The position numbers were made by a program, and so were the translations under genes. Under the pieces are notes generated by a model that had not been told where the DNA came from, ran no database searches, and saw only the letters and a list, made by a program, of their open reading frames with translations. Of a DNA stretch of 64,000 bases, positions 1 to 8,623 are shown piece after piece; within the stretch, counting starts at the first letter, position 1; every line of letters starts with the position of its first letter. Source of the DNA: Mycobacterium sp. (lineage in GTDB: Bacteria > Actinomycetota > Actinomycetes > Mycobacteriales > Mycobacteriaceae). The stretch spans positions 22,629 through 86,628 of the forward strand of contig WOYS01000023.1 in assembly GCA_011620645.1 (NCBI GenBank). The letters run 5' to 3'.

Positions 1-4
1 CCCC

Positions 5-55
5 GGGCGAGCGAAGCGACGGGAAATGGCGCCTGCGGGCGAGCGAAGCGACGGG
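5..55. repeat. Two copies of a dispersed GAGCGAAGCGA-core repeat
   Basis: The 19-mer GGGCGAGCGAAGCGACGGG occurs at 5-23 and again, identically, at 37-55. A third exact copy sits at 42617-42635 inside the 3' end of cysS, and a diverged copy with core GAGCGCAGCGA lies near 30896 in cbtA. This is seen directly. Short GAGCG(A/C)AGCGA elements are scattered in mycobacterial genomes; their function is unknown to me. Confidence 0.7.
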
Positions 56-123
56 GATTTGGAATTGAAGTCGTACTGATCGCAATCATTGGCGGGCCTG
101 CGCTGTGTTTCTAGTCTGACGGT

Positions 124-525
124 GTGCGGCTATTCGTGGCAGATGAAGCGTGGAGTGAACTGACCTCCGGCCTGGAGCCAGTGGTCCGGGTGGCGGCGGG
201 TGACCTGCAGCAAGCCCGCCGTGCGCGAGCCCGGCTCCGCGGAGACGACCGTGCCGTGGCGGTGATCCTCGACGTCACGGTCGCAGTGGCCGTTGACGTG
301 CGGGCGGCCTATGCGTCACTGGGGTCCGACCCGTGCGGGGACGGGGTCCGCTACACCGGCACGGTGAGCGGGCTGGCCGGGTTGCTCGCCGATATCGAGT
401 CCGCCGGGGTGGCCGACGGTGTCACGCTGGTGGGCGCCTCGCCCTGCCAAGATCAGTCCGAATTGGCCGAGCTCGGCCGCACCGTGCTCGATCTTCTGCA
501 GCAGCGCAACCGGGCCTGTGCCTGA
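124..525 (+). CDS. Conserved hypothetical protein, possible luciferase-like monooxygenase C-terminal fold
   Basis: A 133-residue protein starting at GTG. A TAGTCT hexamer at 112-117 lies six bases before the start, which suggests a leaderless transcript. The C-terminal half (GTVSGLAGLLADIESAG, then VADGVTLVGA) resembles the substrate-binding tail of bacterial luciferase-like F420 or flavin enzymes, but the catalytic N-terminal barrel is absent. It may be a stand-alone remnant or a small family of its own. There is no signal peptide or membrane segment. It converges on phoD with a 34-base gap. The function is not known; the coding call rests on clean GC-rich codon structure and the promoter-start arrangement. 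Confidence 0.6.
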   Translation: MRLFVADEAWSELTSGLEPVVRVAAGDLQQARRARARLRGDDRAVAVILDVTVAVAVDVRAAYASLGSDPCGDGVRYTGTVSGLAGLLADIESAGVADGVTLVGASPCQDQSELAELGRTVLDLLQQRNRACA

Positions 526-559
526 CACCGTCTAGCTACAGAGATCGCGGCGATCAGGC

Positions 560-2062
560 TCACGTGAGGACCGGGACGCGGTCGGGTACGACGAACGTGG
601 CGTCCGTCTGAGCCGGGGCGCCCGGGCGGGTCACAAACGGCAACGTGCGGAAGTCGGCCCGCAGCTCGTCGGCCGTGATGCGGGTGCGCACATAGCCGCG
701 GCGATTGCTGAAGTACTTGATGTGCGGATTCTCCGGAAGAATCGCGTCCACATCCGGCCGGGAGTCCGAACCGTCCCCGCCCGACGAGATCGACGTCGTC
801 ACCAATTCCGTTGCCACCGGCCCTGATCGAGGGTCGCTGATCTCGGCCGCCCAATGCGAGTGCACATCACCGGTCAGCACGACGGGATTCCGTACGCCCG
901 CCAGGCCGGCGGTGATCCGGTCGCGGCCGGCGCCGTAGCCGTCCCAGGCATCGGCGTTGACACCGCGCCGCGGTCCCGCCACCACATCCAACGGCGCGAA
1001 GAACACCTGCTGACCCAGGATGTCCCAGCGGGCCCGCGAATCCCGCAGGCCGTCGAGCAGCCATCGTTCCTGATCGGGCCCGGTGAGGGTGCGCCCCGGG
1101 GAGTTCAGCTCCGGGCAGTCGGCGTCATACGCATCGCCGCACGCCTGATCGGTCCGGTACTGGCGGGTGTCGAGCATGTGGAAGGTCGCCAGCGCTCCCC
1201 ACTGCACGCGCCGGTAGAGCTGCATCGCGGTGCCCTGCGGACGCGCCGAGGGCCGCAGCGGCATGTTTTCGTAGTAGGCCTGCATCGCCGCGGCGCGCCG
1301 TACCGAGAAGTCCGGTTGCGGCTCCTCGGGCACCTCGGCAGCCCAGTTGTTGTCCAGTTCGTGGTCGTCGAACACCACCAGCCACGGTGCGGTGGCATGG
1401 GCGGCCTGCAGATCGGGATCGGTCTTGTACTGCGCGAACCGTTGCCGGTAGTGGTCCAGCGTGACGGTCTCCGGTCCCACATGCCTGCGCACACCGCCGT
1501 CGCGGCCAGCGTACTCGTACTGGTAATCACCAAGGTGCACAACAAGATCCGGATGGTCCTCGGCCAGCCTGCGGTAGCCGGTGAACCAGCCCTGCTCGTA
1601 GTTCGAGCACGACGCGAAACACGTCGTCAGGGCTGCCTGCGCGCCGGGTTCCGGTGCCGTACGGGTCCGCCCGGTTGCCGAGAGATACCCGCCGGCGCGA
1701 AACCGGTAGAAGTACTCGGTGGCCGGTCGTAGACCGAAGAGTTCTACGTGCACGGCGTGCGCCGATTCCGGTGTGGCCACCGCCATACCGCGCTGTTCGA
1801 CACCGCGGAAGCGGTCATCGGCGGCGACCTCCCACTCGACATCGACGTTTCGCGGCGGCATTCCGCCGCGTCCGTCGTCGGCCAGTGGAACCGGTGCCAG
1901 GCGCGTCCAGATCACCACGCCATCGGGTAGCGGTTCACCGGAGGCGACCCCGAGGGTGAACGGGTCGGAGGTCAGCTCGCCCCGGCCGAAGCCGACCATC
2001 GGGATCGCCGCGACGGCCAGGACCCCGCCGAGCAGAACACGGCGGCTGATATTCGTCGACAC
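560..2062 (-). CDS. phoD: Alkaline phosphatase D family protein, Tat-exported
   Basis: A 500-residue PhoD-type metallophosphoesterase, which hydrolyses phosphomono- or diesters outside the cytoplasm using metal ions. The N-terminus has a twin-arginine signal (SRRVLLGG followed by a hydrophobic stretch), so it should be exported folded by Tat. An N-terminal PhoD domain follows (SDPFTLGVASGEPLPDGVVIWTRL is typical of the family in its first 50 residues), then the catalytic part with metal-ligand motifs HLGDYQYEY, FDDHELDNNW and LTGDVHSHW. The length is normal. Its neighbour uraD lies 169 bases upstream on the same strand and is unrelated in function. No Pho-type operator was recognised upstream. 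Confidence 0.93.
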   Translation of the reverse strand: MSTNISRRVLLGGVLAVAAIPMVGFGRGELTSDPFTLGVASGEPLPDGVVIWTRLAPVPLADDGRGGMPPRNVDVEWEVAADDRFRGVEQRGMAVATPESAHAVHVELFGLRPATEYFYRFRAGGYLSATGRTRTAPEPGAQAALTTCFASCSNYEQGWFTGYRRLAEDHPDLVVHLGDYQYEYAGRDGGVRRHVGPETVTLDHYRQRFAQYKTDPDLQAAHATAPWLVVFDDHELDNNWAAEVPEEPQPDFSVRRAAAMQAYYENMPLRPSARPQGTAMQLYRRVQWGALATFHMLDTRQYRTDQACGDAYDADCPELNSPGRTLTGPDQERWLLDGLRDSRARWDILGQQVFFAPLDVVAGPRRGVNADAWDGYGAGRDRITAGLAGVRNPVVLTGDVHSHWAAEISDPRSGPVATELVTTSISSGGDGSDSRPDVDAILPENPHIKYFSNRRGYVRTRITADELRADFRTLPFVTRPGAPAQTDATFVVPDRVPVLT

Positions 2063-2231
2063 GGCGCAGTGTCAGATGCCGACCTTGCCCGCAGGTGACG
2101 CGCAGCCGTCCGGTGTCTCTCCGTCAGCCGTCATCTCGTGGTTGCCCGGCGGACGCAGCGCCGATGGCCTCGAACGGTCGACCTCGACATCGCCGAGCAG
2201 CACCGCACAGATCGTGTAAGCCGGGCGGCAA

Positions 2232-2753
2232 CTACCAGTTGTTGTAGCCGCCTTCGGGACCCAGCATCCGTTCCAGCCGGCTGCGCCCGATCTTGGCCAA
2301 TTCGTTGCGCAGGATCTTGCGTTCCATCTCCACGTCGTGCTGCATGCGGTTGGAAATGGCGGACAGCACCTCGCCCGCTCGGTGCCCTTCGAGGAACATC
2401 ACGAAGGGGAAGCCGTACCTGTCGACGTACCGCCGGGATGCCGCGCGGAGTTCGGTCATCATCTCGGTGTCGTCATCCCATACCGAGCACTGCTCGGCCT
2501 GCGACCTGGCGCTGTGCGGACGCCGCCCGACGTCCGGGCAGGCGTCGACGATCTGGTCGACGGCCACCTCGGGCAGCTCGAACAGCAGCGCATCGGCGCG
2601 GCGGAAGAGCGCGTCATGGTCGGCGTAGGGGCGCCCACGGGCGAGCTCACGGGCCAGCGGGTAGCTGTTGCAGCACTCATAGAGCGCGTTCACTGCCTTG
2701 CGTTCGGGCAACGTGTTGAACACGTCCAGGCCGATTCCCTGATGCAGTAACAC
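2232..2753 (-). CDS. uraD: OHCU decarboxylase (uric acid degradation)
   Basis: A 173-residue protein of the 2-oxo-4-hydroxy-4-carboxy-5-ureidoimidazoline decarboxylase family, which makes (S)-allantoin from the hydrolysed product of 5-hydroxyisourate. Family landmarks are CCNSYPLARELARGRPY near residue 28 and YGFPFVMFLEGH near residue 112, with the conserved His of the active-site region. The start is GTG at 2753. The usual partner uraH was not found beside it; the 169 bases after the stop hold no recognisable gene. The other purine genes of this window (xanthine dehydrogenase, guanine deaminase, urate hydroxylase) are at 57.9-64 kb, so the pathway is split. Confidence 0.88.
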   Translation of the reverse strand: MLLHQGIGLDVFNTLPERKAVNALYECCNSYPLARELARGRPYADHDALFRRADALLFELPEVAVDQIVDACPDVGRRPHSARSQAEQCSVWDDDTEMMTELRAASRRYVDRYGFPFVMFLEGHRAGEVLSAISNRMQHDVEMERKILRNELAKIGRSRLERMLGPEGGYNNW

Positions 2754-2812
2754 ACGTCCATGATCGAAGGGTCAGGACACGCGCGGGTTACCCCGTGTTA
2801 CAACGGTGCTAA

Positions 2813-2834
2813 TTCATCTCTCGTTCATCTCTCG
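2813..2834. repeat. 11-bp perfect tandem duplication
   Basis: TTCATCTCTCG is repeated head to tail at 2813-2823 and 2824-2834, just downstream of the ppa stop codon. It is non-coding. It belongs to a set of short tandem duplications found through the window. Confidence 0.85.
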
Positions 2835-2841
2835 CGAGATT

Positions 2842-3330
2842 TCAGTGTCCGGTGCACTTGAACCGCTCGACCGAACGCTGCAACTCGGCCTCGGCCTCTT
2901 CGCGGCCTGCCCAGTCGGCGGCCTTGACGAACTTGCCCGGCTCCAGGTCCTTGTAGTGCACGAAGAAGTGCTTGATGGCCTCGAGCTCGAATGGCGGCAC
3001 GTCGCCGAGCTCCTGGATGTGATCCCAGCGGGGATCCCCGGCGGGCACGCACAGCAGCTTGTCGTCCCCGCCGGCCTCGTCGGTCATCTTGAACATCGCG
3101 ACCGGACGCGCCTCGACGATGCAGCCCGGGAACACCGACTCGGGCAGCAGCACCAGGGCGTCCAGCGGGTCGCCGTCCTCGCCGAGGGTGTCCTCGAAGT
3201 AGCCGTAGTCGGCCGGGTAACCGAAGGCGGTGTAGAGGTAACGGTCGAGCTTGACACGGCCGGTCTCGTGGTCCACTTCGTACTTGTTGCGGGATCCCTT
3301 TTGGATCTCGATGACGACGTCGAACGACAC
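2842..3330 (-). CDS. ppa: Inorganic pyrophosphatase
   Basis: A 162-residue family I soluble pyrophosphatase that hydrolyses pyrophosphate to two phosphates in the cytoplasm. Active-site landmarks are present: [13 protein letters not shown] near residue 8, the signature [10 protein letters not shown] around residue 52 with metal-binding aspartates, and [15 protein letters not shown] near residue 82. Length and sequence match the mycobacterial enzyme closely. The start is GTG at 3330, with an AAGGAG ribosome binding site about eight bases upstream. It is divergent from dacB, with 67 bases between the two starts, as in other mycobacteria. Confidence 0.97.
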   Translation of the reverse strand: MSFDVVIEIQKGSRNKYEVDHETGRVKLDRYLYTAFGYPADYGYFEDTLGEDGDPLDALVLLPESVFPGCIVEARPVAMFKMTDEAGGDDKLLCVPAGDPRWDHIQELGDVPPFELEAIKHFFVHYKDLEPGKFVKAADWAGREEAEAELQRSVERFKCTGH

Positions 3331-3384
3331 CGGCGTAGCTCCTTGGTCTGGCGTGAGTCTGGCGGGTCCACCTTAAAGGAGCGA

Positions 3385-3397
3385 TACGCTGCAAGAC
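3385..3397 (+). promoter_or_regulatory. Leaderless -10 element of dacB
   Basis: TACGCT at 3385-3390 ends seven bases before the dacB ATG. This spacing is what is expected if transcription starts at or next to the A of the start codon. Confidence 0.55.
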
Positions 3398-4774
3398 ATG
3401 CGGCCCGCTCGATGGCGCCGATCCACCCACCTGGTGATCGGTCTGGTGGTACTTGTGCTCGTCGGCGCCGTGGTCGGGGTGGCCGCGGTGCTGTCCTCCA
3501 GTCGTACGTCCGCACGCAATCCGCTGCCGGGACAGCCGGCCGCGGTAACCGCTGCTCCGGGCGTGCGGCCACTGGGTGACGCCACCACCGAACCCACCCC
3601 GAAGGGGCTGGCCGCCACCCTCTCCGCGGCCCTGGCCGACCCCAACCTCGGTGCGCTGACCGGCCGGATCACCGACGCCGCCAACGGCACCGTGCTGTGG
3701 GAGCAGGGCGAGCGCGTCCCCATGCAGCCGGCGTCGACGAACAAGGTACTCACCACCGCGGCGGCGCTGCTGACCCTGGACCGCGATGCCATGCTGACCA
3801 CGACGGTGGTTGCCGGCGTGCGCCCCGGTGTGGTGGTGCTGCACGGCGGCGGCGACCCGACGCTGTCGGCCTTCGATGGTGACAAGCGCACCTGGTACAA
3901 GGGCGCCGCCCGGATCAGCGATCTCGCCGAGCAGGTCCGCGACCGCGGAATCCGGGTCACCAGCGTCCAGGTCGATCTCGGTGAGTACAGCGGACCGACG
4001 ATGGCGCCCGGCTGGGATCCGTTGGACATCGACGGCGGCGATATCGCCCCGATGGAATCGGTGATGCTCGACGGCGGCCGGACCCAGCCCGTCTCGCCCG
4101 AGTCGAGGCGTTCGCGGACACCGGGCCTAGATGCGGGCCGCGCGCTGGCCACGGCGCTGGGTGTGGACCCGGCCACCGTCACCGTGACGTCGGTCTCGCC
4201 CGGCGCCGAAGAACTCGCGTCCGTCCAGTCGCCGCCGCTGATCGAGCGGTTGCGTCAGATGATGAACGACTCCGACAACGTGATGGCCGAGTCGATCGGC
4301 CGGGAAGTGGCCGCGGCGCTGAACCGTCCGCTGAGCTTCGACGGTGCGGTGCGGGCGGTGCTCGGCCAGCTTCGCGGGGCCGGTGTCGACACCACGGGCG
4401 CCACCCTGATGGATTCCAGCGGACTCTCCGTGGACAACCGGTTGACCGCCCTGACCCTGGACGGTGTGATCGCCGCCGCGGTCGGTGGGGACCAGCCCAA
4501 GCTGCGTCCCCTCGTCGACCTGCTGCCCATCGCCGGTGGTAGCGGCACGCTGTCCAACCGGTACCTGGACACCGACGAGGGCCGTGCGTCCGCGGGGTGG
4601 CTGCGCGCCAAGACCGGATCGCTGACCGGCACCAATACGCTGGCCGGCATCGTCACCGACGGCAGTGGCCGGGTGCTGACCTTCGCGCTGATCTCCAACA
4701 ACGCCGGGCCCACTGGGCGCACCTCGCTGGATGCGCTGGCCGCCACGCTGCGGTCCTGTGGATGTGGCGGATGA
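3398..4774 (+). CDS. dacB: D-alanyl-D-alanine carboxypeptidase/endopeptidase (PBP4 type)
   Basis: A 458-residue class C low-molecular-weight penicillin-binding protein that trims or cuts peptidoglycan cross-links in the periplasm. An N-terminal membrane anchor (HLVIGLVVLVLVGAVVG) follows a short basic start. The three serine-acyltransferase motifs are present in order: SxxK as STNK near residue 112, SxN as SDN near residue 290, and KTG as AKTGSLTG near residue 405. A Pro/Thr-rich linker joins the anchor to the domain. It overlaps the next gene by four bases (ATGA), which points to translational coupling. It is the first gene of a dacB-DUF2342-tilS-hpt run that is conserved in mycobacteria. 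Confidence 0.95.
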   Translation: MRPARWRRSTHLVIGLVVLVLVGAVVGVAAVLSSSRTSARNPLPGQPAAVTAAPGVRPLGDATTEPTPKGLAATLSAALADPNLGALTGRITDAANGTVLWEQGERVPMQPASTNKVLTTAAALLTLDRDAMLTTTVVAGVRPGVVVLHGGGDPTLSAFDGDKRTWYKGAARISDLAEQVRDRGIRVTSVQVDLGEYSGPTMAPGWDPLDIDGGDIAPMESVMLDGGRTQPVSPESRRSRTPGLDAGRALATALGVDPATVTVTSVSPGAEELASVQSPPLIERLRQMMNDSDNVMAESIGREVAAALNRPLSFDGAVRAVLGQLRGAGVDTTGATLMDSSGLSVDNRLTALTLDGVIAAAVGGDQPKLRPLVDLLPIAGGSGTLSNRYLDTDEGRASAGWLRAKTGSLTGTNTLAGIVTDGSGRVLTFALISNNAGPTGRTSLDALAATLRSCGCGG

Positions 4775-5886
4775 GTCCCACCGATGTGAGCGCAGCGGTC
4801 GACTGGGTCTTCGCCGCGGGTATCGGCGCTAAGCTCAGCCGGCCCGGCCCAGCCACCACCGACTACACCCGCAAACAGGCGATCACCCAACTCTGCGATT
4901 CCGCCCGCAACGCGGAACTGCCGGTGCGTGAGGTGACCCACCTCAACGAAGGGGCCGAGGTCCCCGAGGCGCGGGTGATCGACCGCCCGCAATGGGTCCG
5001 CGCGGCGACCGAGTCCATGCGGGTGATGACCGGTGGCGGCCAGAATGGGTCCGGCAGTTCGGCCGGTGGGTTGACCGGCGCCGGTGGTTTGACCGGCAAG
5101 GTGACCGGAGCTCAGACCGGTGCGGTGCTGGCCTTCATCTCCTCGGGCATCCTCGGGCAGTACGACCCGTTCAACGGTGGCGGGGGAGAGCACGGCGACC
5201 CGGGGAACCAACAACGCGGTGAGTTGCTGCTGGTCTACCCGAATGTCATTGCGGTGGAACGTCAGCTGCGGGTCAATCCGGCCGACTTCCGGCTGTGGGT
5301 GTGCCTGCACGAGGTGACGCACCGGGTGCAGTTCCGCGCCAATCCCTGGCTTGCCGAACACATGTCGTCATCGCTGGCCACTCTCACCAACGGTGGGGGA
5401 GATCAGGTCGGCGAGGTCGTCGGCAGACTGGGCGAGTATGTCCGCAATCAGCGGAGCGGCAAGGCGGGCGAATCTAATCCGGCAAAAGCCAATTCGACGG
5501 GCGTAGTGGGACTGCTGCGGGCCGTGCAGGCCGAACCGCAACGGGAGGCACTGGACCGGCTGCTGGTGCTGGGCACTTTGCTGGAGGGGCACGCCGAGCA
5601 TGTGATGGATGCCGTAGGACCCACGGTGGTGCCGACGGTGGCGACCATCCGCCGCCGCTTCGATGAACGACGGCAACGCAAACAGCCACCGCTGCAACGC
5701 ATCATCCGCACCCTGCTGGGTTTCGACGCCAAGCTCAGCCAGTACACCCGTGGCAAGGTGTTCGTCGACGACGTGGTGAAACGGGTCGGGATGGACCGCT
5801 TCAACGTCATCTGGACCAGCGCCGAAACCTTGCCGTTGCCAACGGAGATCGAAGAATCGCAGCGATGGATCGATCGGGTCCTGTAG
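4771..5886 (+). CDS. Zinc-dependent metalloprotease-like protein (DUF2342)
   Basis: A 371-residue protein of the actinobacterial DUF2342 family, sometimes labelled F420-biosynthesis-associated. An HEVTH zinc motif (HExxH) lies at about residue 180, in the context LHEVTHRVQF, which argues for a zincin-like fold. There is a Gly-rich low-complexity stretch near residue 90 (GGGQNGSGSSAGG). The start ATG overlaps the dacB stop, and the 3' end overlaps tilS by 22 bases, so it is translated from a tightly packed operon. Its substrate is not known. The M. tuberculosis counterpart is the gene between dacB and tilS (Rv3626c). Confidence 0.85.
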   Translation: MSPTDVSAAVDWVFAAGIGAKLSRPGPATTDYTRKQAITQLCDSARNAELPVREVTHLNEGAEVPEARVIDRPQWVRAATESMRVMTGGGQNGSGSSAGGLTGAGGLTGKVTGAQTGAVLAFISSGILGQYDPFNGGGGEHGDPGNQQRGELLLVYPNVIAVERQLRVNPADFRLWVCLHEVTHRVQFRANPWLAEHMSSSLATLTNGGGDQVGEVVGRLGEYVRNQRSGKAGESNPAKANSTGVVGLLRAVQAEPQREALDRLLVLGTLLEGHAEHVMDAVGPTVVPTVATIRRRFDERRQRKQPPLQRIIRTLLGFDAKLSQYTRGKVFVDDVVKRVGMDRFNVIWTSAETLPLPTEIEESQRWIDRVL

Positions 5887-6842
5887 CGCAGTTACGAGCG
5901 GCCGTCGTGGCGGTCGTGCGGACCCATCTCGAGGCCGGTGACTGCTGGTGTGTGGGGCTGTCCGGTGGCGCCGACTCATTGGCACTGACCGCGGTGGCTG
6001 CCCGGCTGCGACCGACCACGGCATTGATCGTCGACCACGGCCTTCAGCCGAACTCAGCGGAGATCGCCGAACAGGCCCGAGGACAGGCGATGACGCTGGG
6101 ATGCGTTGGGGCACAGGTGATCCAGGTCCAAGTCGGGTCAGCCGGCGGTCCGGAATGCGCCGCCCGCACAGCCCGCTACGGGGCGCTGGAATCCGCTCGT
6201 GACGGTGCGCCGGTGCTGCTCGCGCACACCCTCGACGATCAGGCCGAGACCGTGCTGCTGGGTCTCGGCAGGGGCTCGGGAGCCCGATCGCTGGCAGGTA
6301 TGCGGGCATATGACGCCCCCTGGTGCCGACCGCTGCTGGGCATCCGGCGAGCGATGACCGTTGCGGCGTGCGCCGAGTTGCGGCTGACGCCGTGGCAGGA
6401 CCCGCACAACACCGACCCGCGCTTCACCCGCGTGCGGTTGCGTACCGAGGCGCTGCCGCTGCTGGAGCAGGTGCTCGGCGGCGGGGTCGCCGAGGCGCTG
6501 GCGCGCACCGCGGCCGCGCTGCGTGAGGACGGTGGCACCCTCGACGACCTTGCGGAGGCGGCCATCGTCGCGGTGCGCAGCGGGGCCGGCGGCGACGCCG
6601 TATTGGACACCGCGGGCCTGGCGGCTCTGCCGGTCGGGGTGCGCAGGCGTGTCATCCGGACCTGGTTACTGGAGGGCGGGGCCTGCGATCTGACCGACGT
6701 GCAGATCCGCGGGGTCGACACCCTTGTCACGGGGTGGCGCGGTCAGGGTGGGGTGACAGTGCCCAGCGCGTTGACCCGGGAACGGCTTTTCGCGGGCCGG
6801 CGCACCGGTGCTCTGGTGCTCTACCGTGAGCCGGTGCGCTGA
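5865..6842 (+). CDS. tilS: tRNA(Ile)-lysidine synthetase
   Basis: A 325-residue N-type ATP pyrophosphatase that converts C34 of tRNA-Ile(CAU) to lysidine so that it reads AUA. The PP-loop SGGADS lies near residue 31, and a [21 protein letters not shown] block follows near residue 111, both diagnostic for TilS. The ATG at 5865 lies inside the end of the DUF2342 gene. It is shorter than the E. coli enzyme because the C-terminal domain is missing, which is normal for actinobacteria. It is followed closely by hpt, the same pairing as in many bacteria (mesJ-hpt). Confidence 0.95.
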   Translation: MDRSGPVAQLRAAVVAVVRTHLEAGDCWCVGLSGGADSLALTAVAARLRPTTALIVDHGLQPNSAEIAEQARGQAMTLGCVGAQVIQVQVGSAGGPECAARTARYGALESARDGAPVLLAHTLDDQAETVLLGLGRGSGARSLAGMRAYDAPWCRPLLGIRRAMTVAACAELRLTPWQDPHNTDPRFTRVRLRTEALPLLEQVLGGGVAEALARTAAALREDGGTLDDLAEAAIVAVRSGAGGDAVLDTAGLAALPVGVRRRVIRTWLLEGGACDLTDVQIRGVDTLVTGWRGQGGVTVPSALTRERLFAGRRTGALVLYREPVR

Positions 6843-6849
6843 TCACCGC

Positions 6850-6861
6850 TACGCTGTGTCC
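6850..6861 (+). promoter_or_regulatory. Leaderless -10 element of hpt
   Basis: TACGCT at 6850-6855 is followed six bases later by GTG at 6862. This is the basis for choosing 6862 as the hpt start over the in-frame GTG at 6856. Confidence 0.5.
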
Positions 6862-7440
6862 GTGTCTGCGCATCCTGCGGAGTTGTACCCCGGCGACATC
6901 AAGTCAGTGTTGCTGTCCAAAGACGAGATCAATGCCAAGACGACCGAACTGGCCGGGCTGATCGCCGCGGACTACCGCGATGGGGCAGGCGAGCAGGATC
7001 TACTGCTGATCACGGTGCTCAAAGGTGCGGTCATGTTCGTCACCGACCTGGCCCGCGCCATCCCGGTGCCCACCCAGCTGGAGTTCATGGCGGTCAGCTC
7101 CTACGGGTCGTCGACGTCCTCCTCAGGTGTGGTGCGCATCCTCAAGGACCTCGACCGCGACATCAATGACCGTGACGTGCTGATCGTCGAGGACATCGTG
7201 GACTCCGGCCTGACGCTGTCCTGGCTGCTGCGCAACCTGGCGACCCGGGGGCCACGCTCGTTGAGCGTGTGCACCCTGCTGCGCAAGCCGGACGCCGTGC
7301 GCGCCGATGTCGACATCAAATACATCGGATTCGACATCCCCAACGAGTTCGTGGTCGGCTACGGCCTGGATTACGCCGAGCGCTACCGCGACCTGCCCTA
7401 TATCGGCACGCTGGAACCCAAGGTTTACGAAAACCCCTAG
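6862..7440 (+). CDS. hpt: Hypoxanthine phosphoribosyltransferase
   Basis: About 192 residues. This purine salvage enzyme makes IMP or GMP from hypoxanthine or guanine and PRPP. The PRPP-binding motif [17 protein letters not shown] lies near residue 106, and the family start [14 protein letters not shown] is well conserved. An upstream in-frame extension to 6808 would lie inside tilS and is not conserved. The stop codon TAG at 7438-7440 is interleaved with the lpqG stop on the other strand; together they form the palindrome CTAG. Confidence 0.95.
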   Translation: MSAHPAELYPGDIKSVLLSKDEINAKTTELAGLIAADYRDGAGEQDLLLITVLKGAVMFVTDLARAIPVPTQLEFMAVSSYGSSTSSSGVVRILKDLDRDINDRDVLIVEDIVDSGLTLSWLLRNLATRGPRSLSVCTLLRKPDAVRADVDIKYIGFDIPNEFVVGYGLDYAERYRDLPYIGTLEPKVYENP

Positions 7441-8177
7441 GCCCAGGTCAGCTCCCACACGACGGTGACCGAGAACCCGATGCTCTGCTCGCCCGGTGCC
7501 AGCGGCACCGACTCGGCCATCGCGGCTCGCGGCATCGGAACCGGCGGCGGGGGCCGGGTCCCGTCGGCCTCCGATATCGAGATCACCTCACCCAGGGTGA
7601 GGCCGGACAGTTCCGCGTACTGCTGCGCACGGTCCTTGGCGTCCTCGAACGCGCGGGAGCGCGCATCCCGGACGAGTTGCGAATCATCGGCGATCGAGTA
7701 GTTCACCGAATTGATCCGGGTGGATTCCCCGCCGGTGTTGACGATCATGGCCAGCACCTCCGACGCACTGTCGGCGTTGCGGATCGTCACGTCGATGGCG
7801 TTGGAGGCCCGGTAGGAGGCGATGCTGGTGCCGTCGGAGTTGTACTGCGGCTGTAGCGACACCTGCGTGGTGCTGATGTCCTTCTGCTCGATCCCCGCCC
7901 CGAGCAACGCGTCGATGACGGCCTGCTGGCGCCGGCTGGTCTGGTTGAGCGCACCCGTGACATCGGCGGCGATGGCTTCCATTGCCGCAGAGACGGTCAG
8001 CGTGTCCGGGACGCCCTGCACCTCGCCGGATCCGATGACGGTGACCTGGCGGGCGGCCGCCGCGGACGGGTCGCCGGTCGGCACGGGGACGGCATCGCAG
8101 GCGCTCACCCCGACGACGATGGCCGCCGCGGCCAGGGCGAGGCAGATACGGACCGGCAATCGACGGATCAGGGTCAT
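7437..8177 (-). CDS. lpqG: SIMPL-domain lipoprotein LpqG
   Basis: A 246-residue exported lipoprotein of the SIMPL/DUF541 family. The signal peptide ends in the lipobox VSAC near residue 27. The SIMPL domain starts at [16 protein letters not shown] and continues through the family pattern of repeated alternating beta and alpha elements. The ATG at 8177 is preferred because it begins the basic-hydrophobic signal sequence; an upstream extension runs into a tandem repeat. Its role is unknown, although SIMPL proteins are associated with the cell envelope. In M. tuberculosis it is Rv3623, which borders the ESX/PE-PPE region; here it borders a different variable island. Confidence 0.9.
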   Translation of the reverse strand: MTLIRRLPVRICLALAAAAIVVGVSACDAVPVPTGDPSAAAARQVTVIGSGEVQGVPDTLTVSAAMEAIAADVTGALNQTSRRQQAVIDALLGAGIEQKDISTTQVSLQPQYNSDGTSIASYRASNAIDVTIRNADSASEVLAMIVNTGGESTRINSVNYSIADDSQLVRDARSRAFEDAKDRAQQYAELSGLTLGEVISISEADGTRPPPPVPMPRAAMAESVPLAPGEQSIGFSVTVVWELTWA

Positions 8178-8435
8178 GTTCGCACCGTAGCGTCTGAAAC
8201 CATGGCGTCTGAAACCATGGCGTCTGAAGGTGTCACGACAATCTTGCAATGCCGGTCCGGATCGGCCAGATCACCGAACGCATCCGCCACCCCTTCCAGG
8301 CCCACCTCCCCCCGTGATCAGCGGCCCGACATCGCGCGGGTCGTGGTGGCCACGACCCGCGCGCCGGCCGGTGCGCGACGCAGTACGTTGTCGATGACGC
8401 CCGGGGCGCCCACCGCCTCGAACACCACTCGCCGG
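8174..8435 (-). pseudogene. Remnant of a zinc-type alcohol dehydrogenase (MDR family), C-terminal part
   Basis: On the minus strand one frame reads RRVVFEAVGAPGVIDNVL, then RVVATTTRAMSG, a stop, then GEVGLEGVADAFGDLADPD and RHCKIVVTP. These are the cofactor-domain and C-terminal landmarks of medium-chain Zn dehydrogenases, with the segment between them deleted and the N-terminal catalytic half missing. The final codons run through the 15-bp tandem repeat and stop exactly across the lpqG ATG (ATGA). The protein cannot be functional. Confidence 0.7.
8191..8228. repeat. 15-bp tandem duplication, 2.5 copies
   Basis: CGTCTGAAACCATGG occurs at 8191-8205 and 8206-8220, followed by the partial copy CGTCTGAA from 8221. 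It lies immediately upstream of lpqG, so it may touch that promoter. Confidence 0.9.
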
Positions 8436-8440
8436 TGGAA

Positions 8441-8575
8441 TGTGGCTGGGCAATCGCTTTAGCGACGATCGCCTACGGCGACGACTTCGTCGTGTGGGCT
8501 GTCGCCGCATTGACCGTTGCTTCCGGCCTCGTCGTCGCGCTGCGGATGTACGAAACACACCTCGGCCCACGGTGA
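8441..8575 (+). pseudogene. C-terminal remnant of a membrane protein, possibly an MFS transporter
   Basis: A plus-strand frame without a start reads WAIALATIAYGDDFVVWAV, then AALTVASGLVVAL, RMYETHLGPR and a stop at 8573-8575. This looks like the last two membrane helices and short tail of a transporter. The upstream sequence switches abruptly to the alcohol dehydrogenase remnant on the opposite strand at about 8436-8441. The junction therefore joins two gene fragments that have each lost their N-terminal parts, which suggests a deletion scar. Confidence 0.5.
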
Positions 8576-8623
8576 GCATGTCGGTGTTGGCCCGGCGCCG
8601 TTGCCTGGAGCATCATAGGTCGG

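Noticed and set aside
5..55. CRISPR-like repeat pair
   Set aside because: Only two 19-base copies with a 13-base spacer, and a further copy in cysS; it is a dispersed repeat.
2063..2231. Possible uraH between uraD and phoD
   Set aside because: No hydroxyisourate hydrolase motif in any frame; only short peptides.
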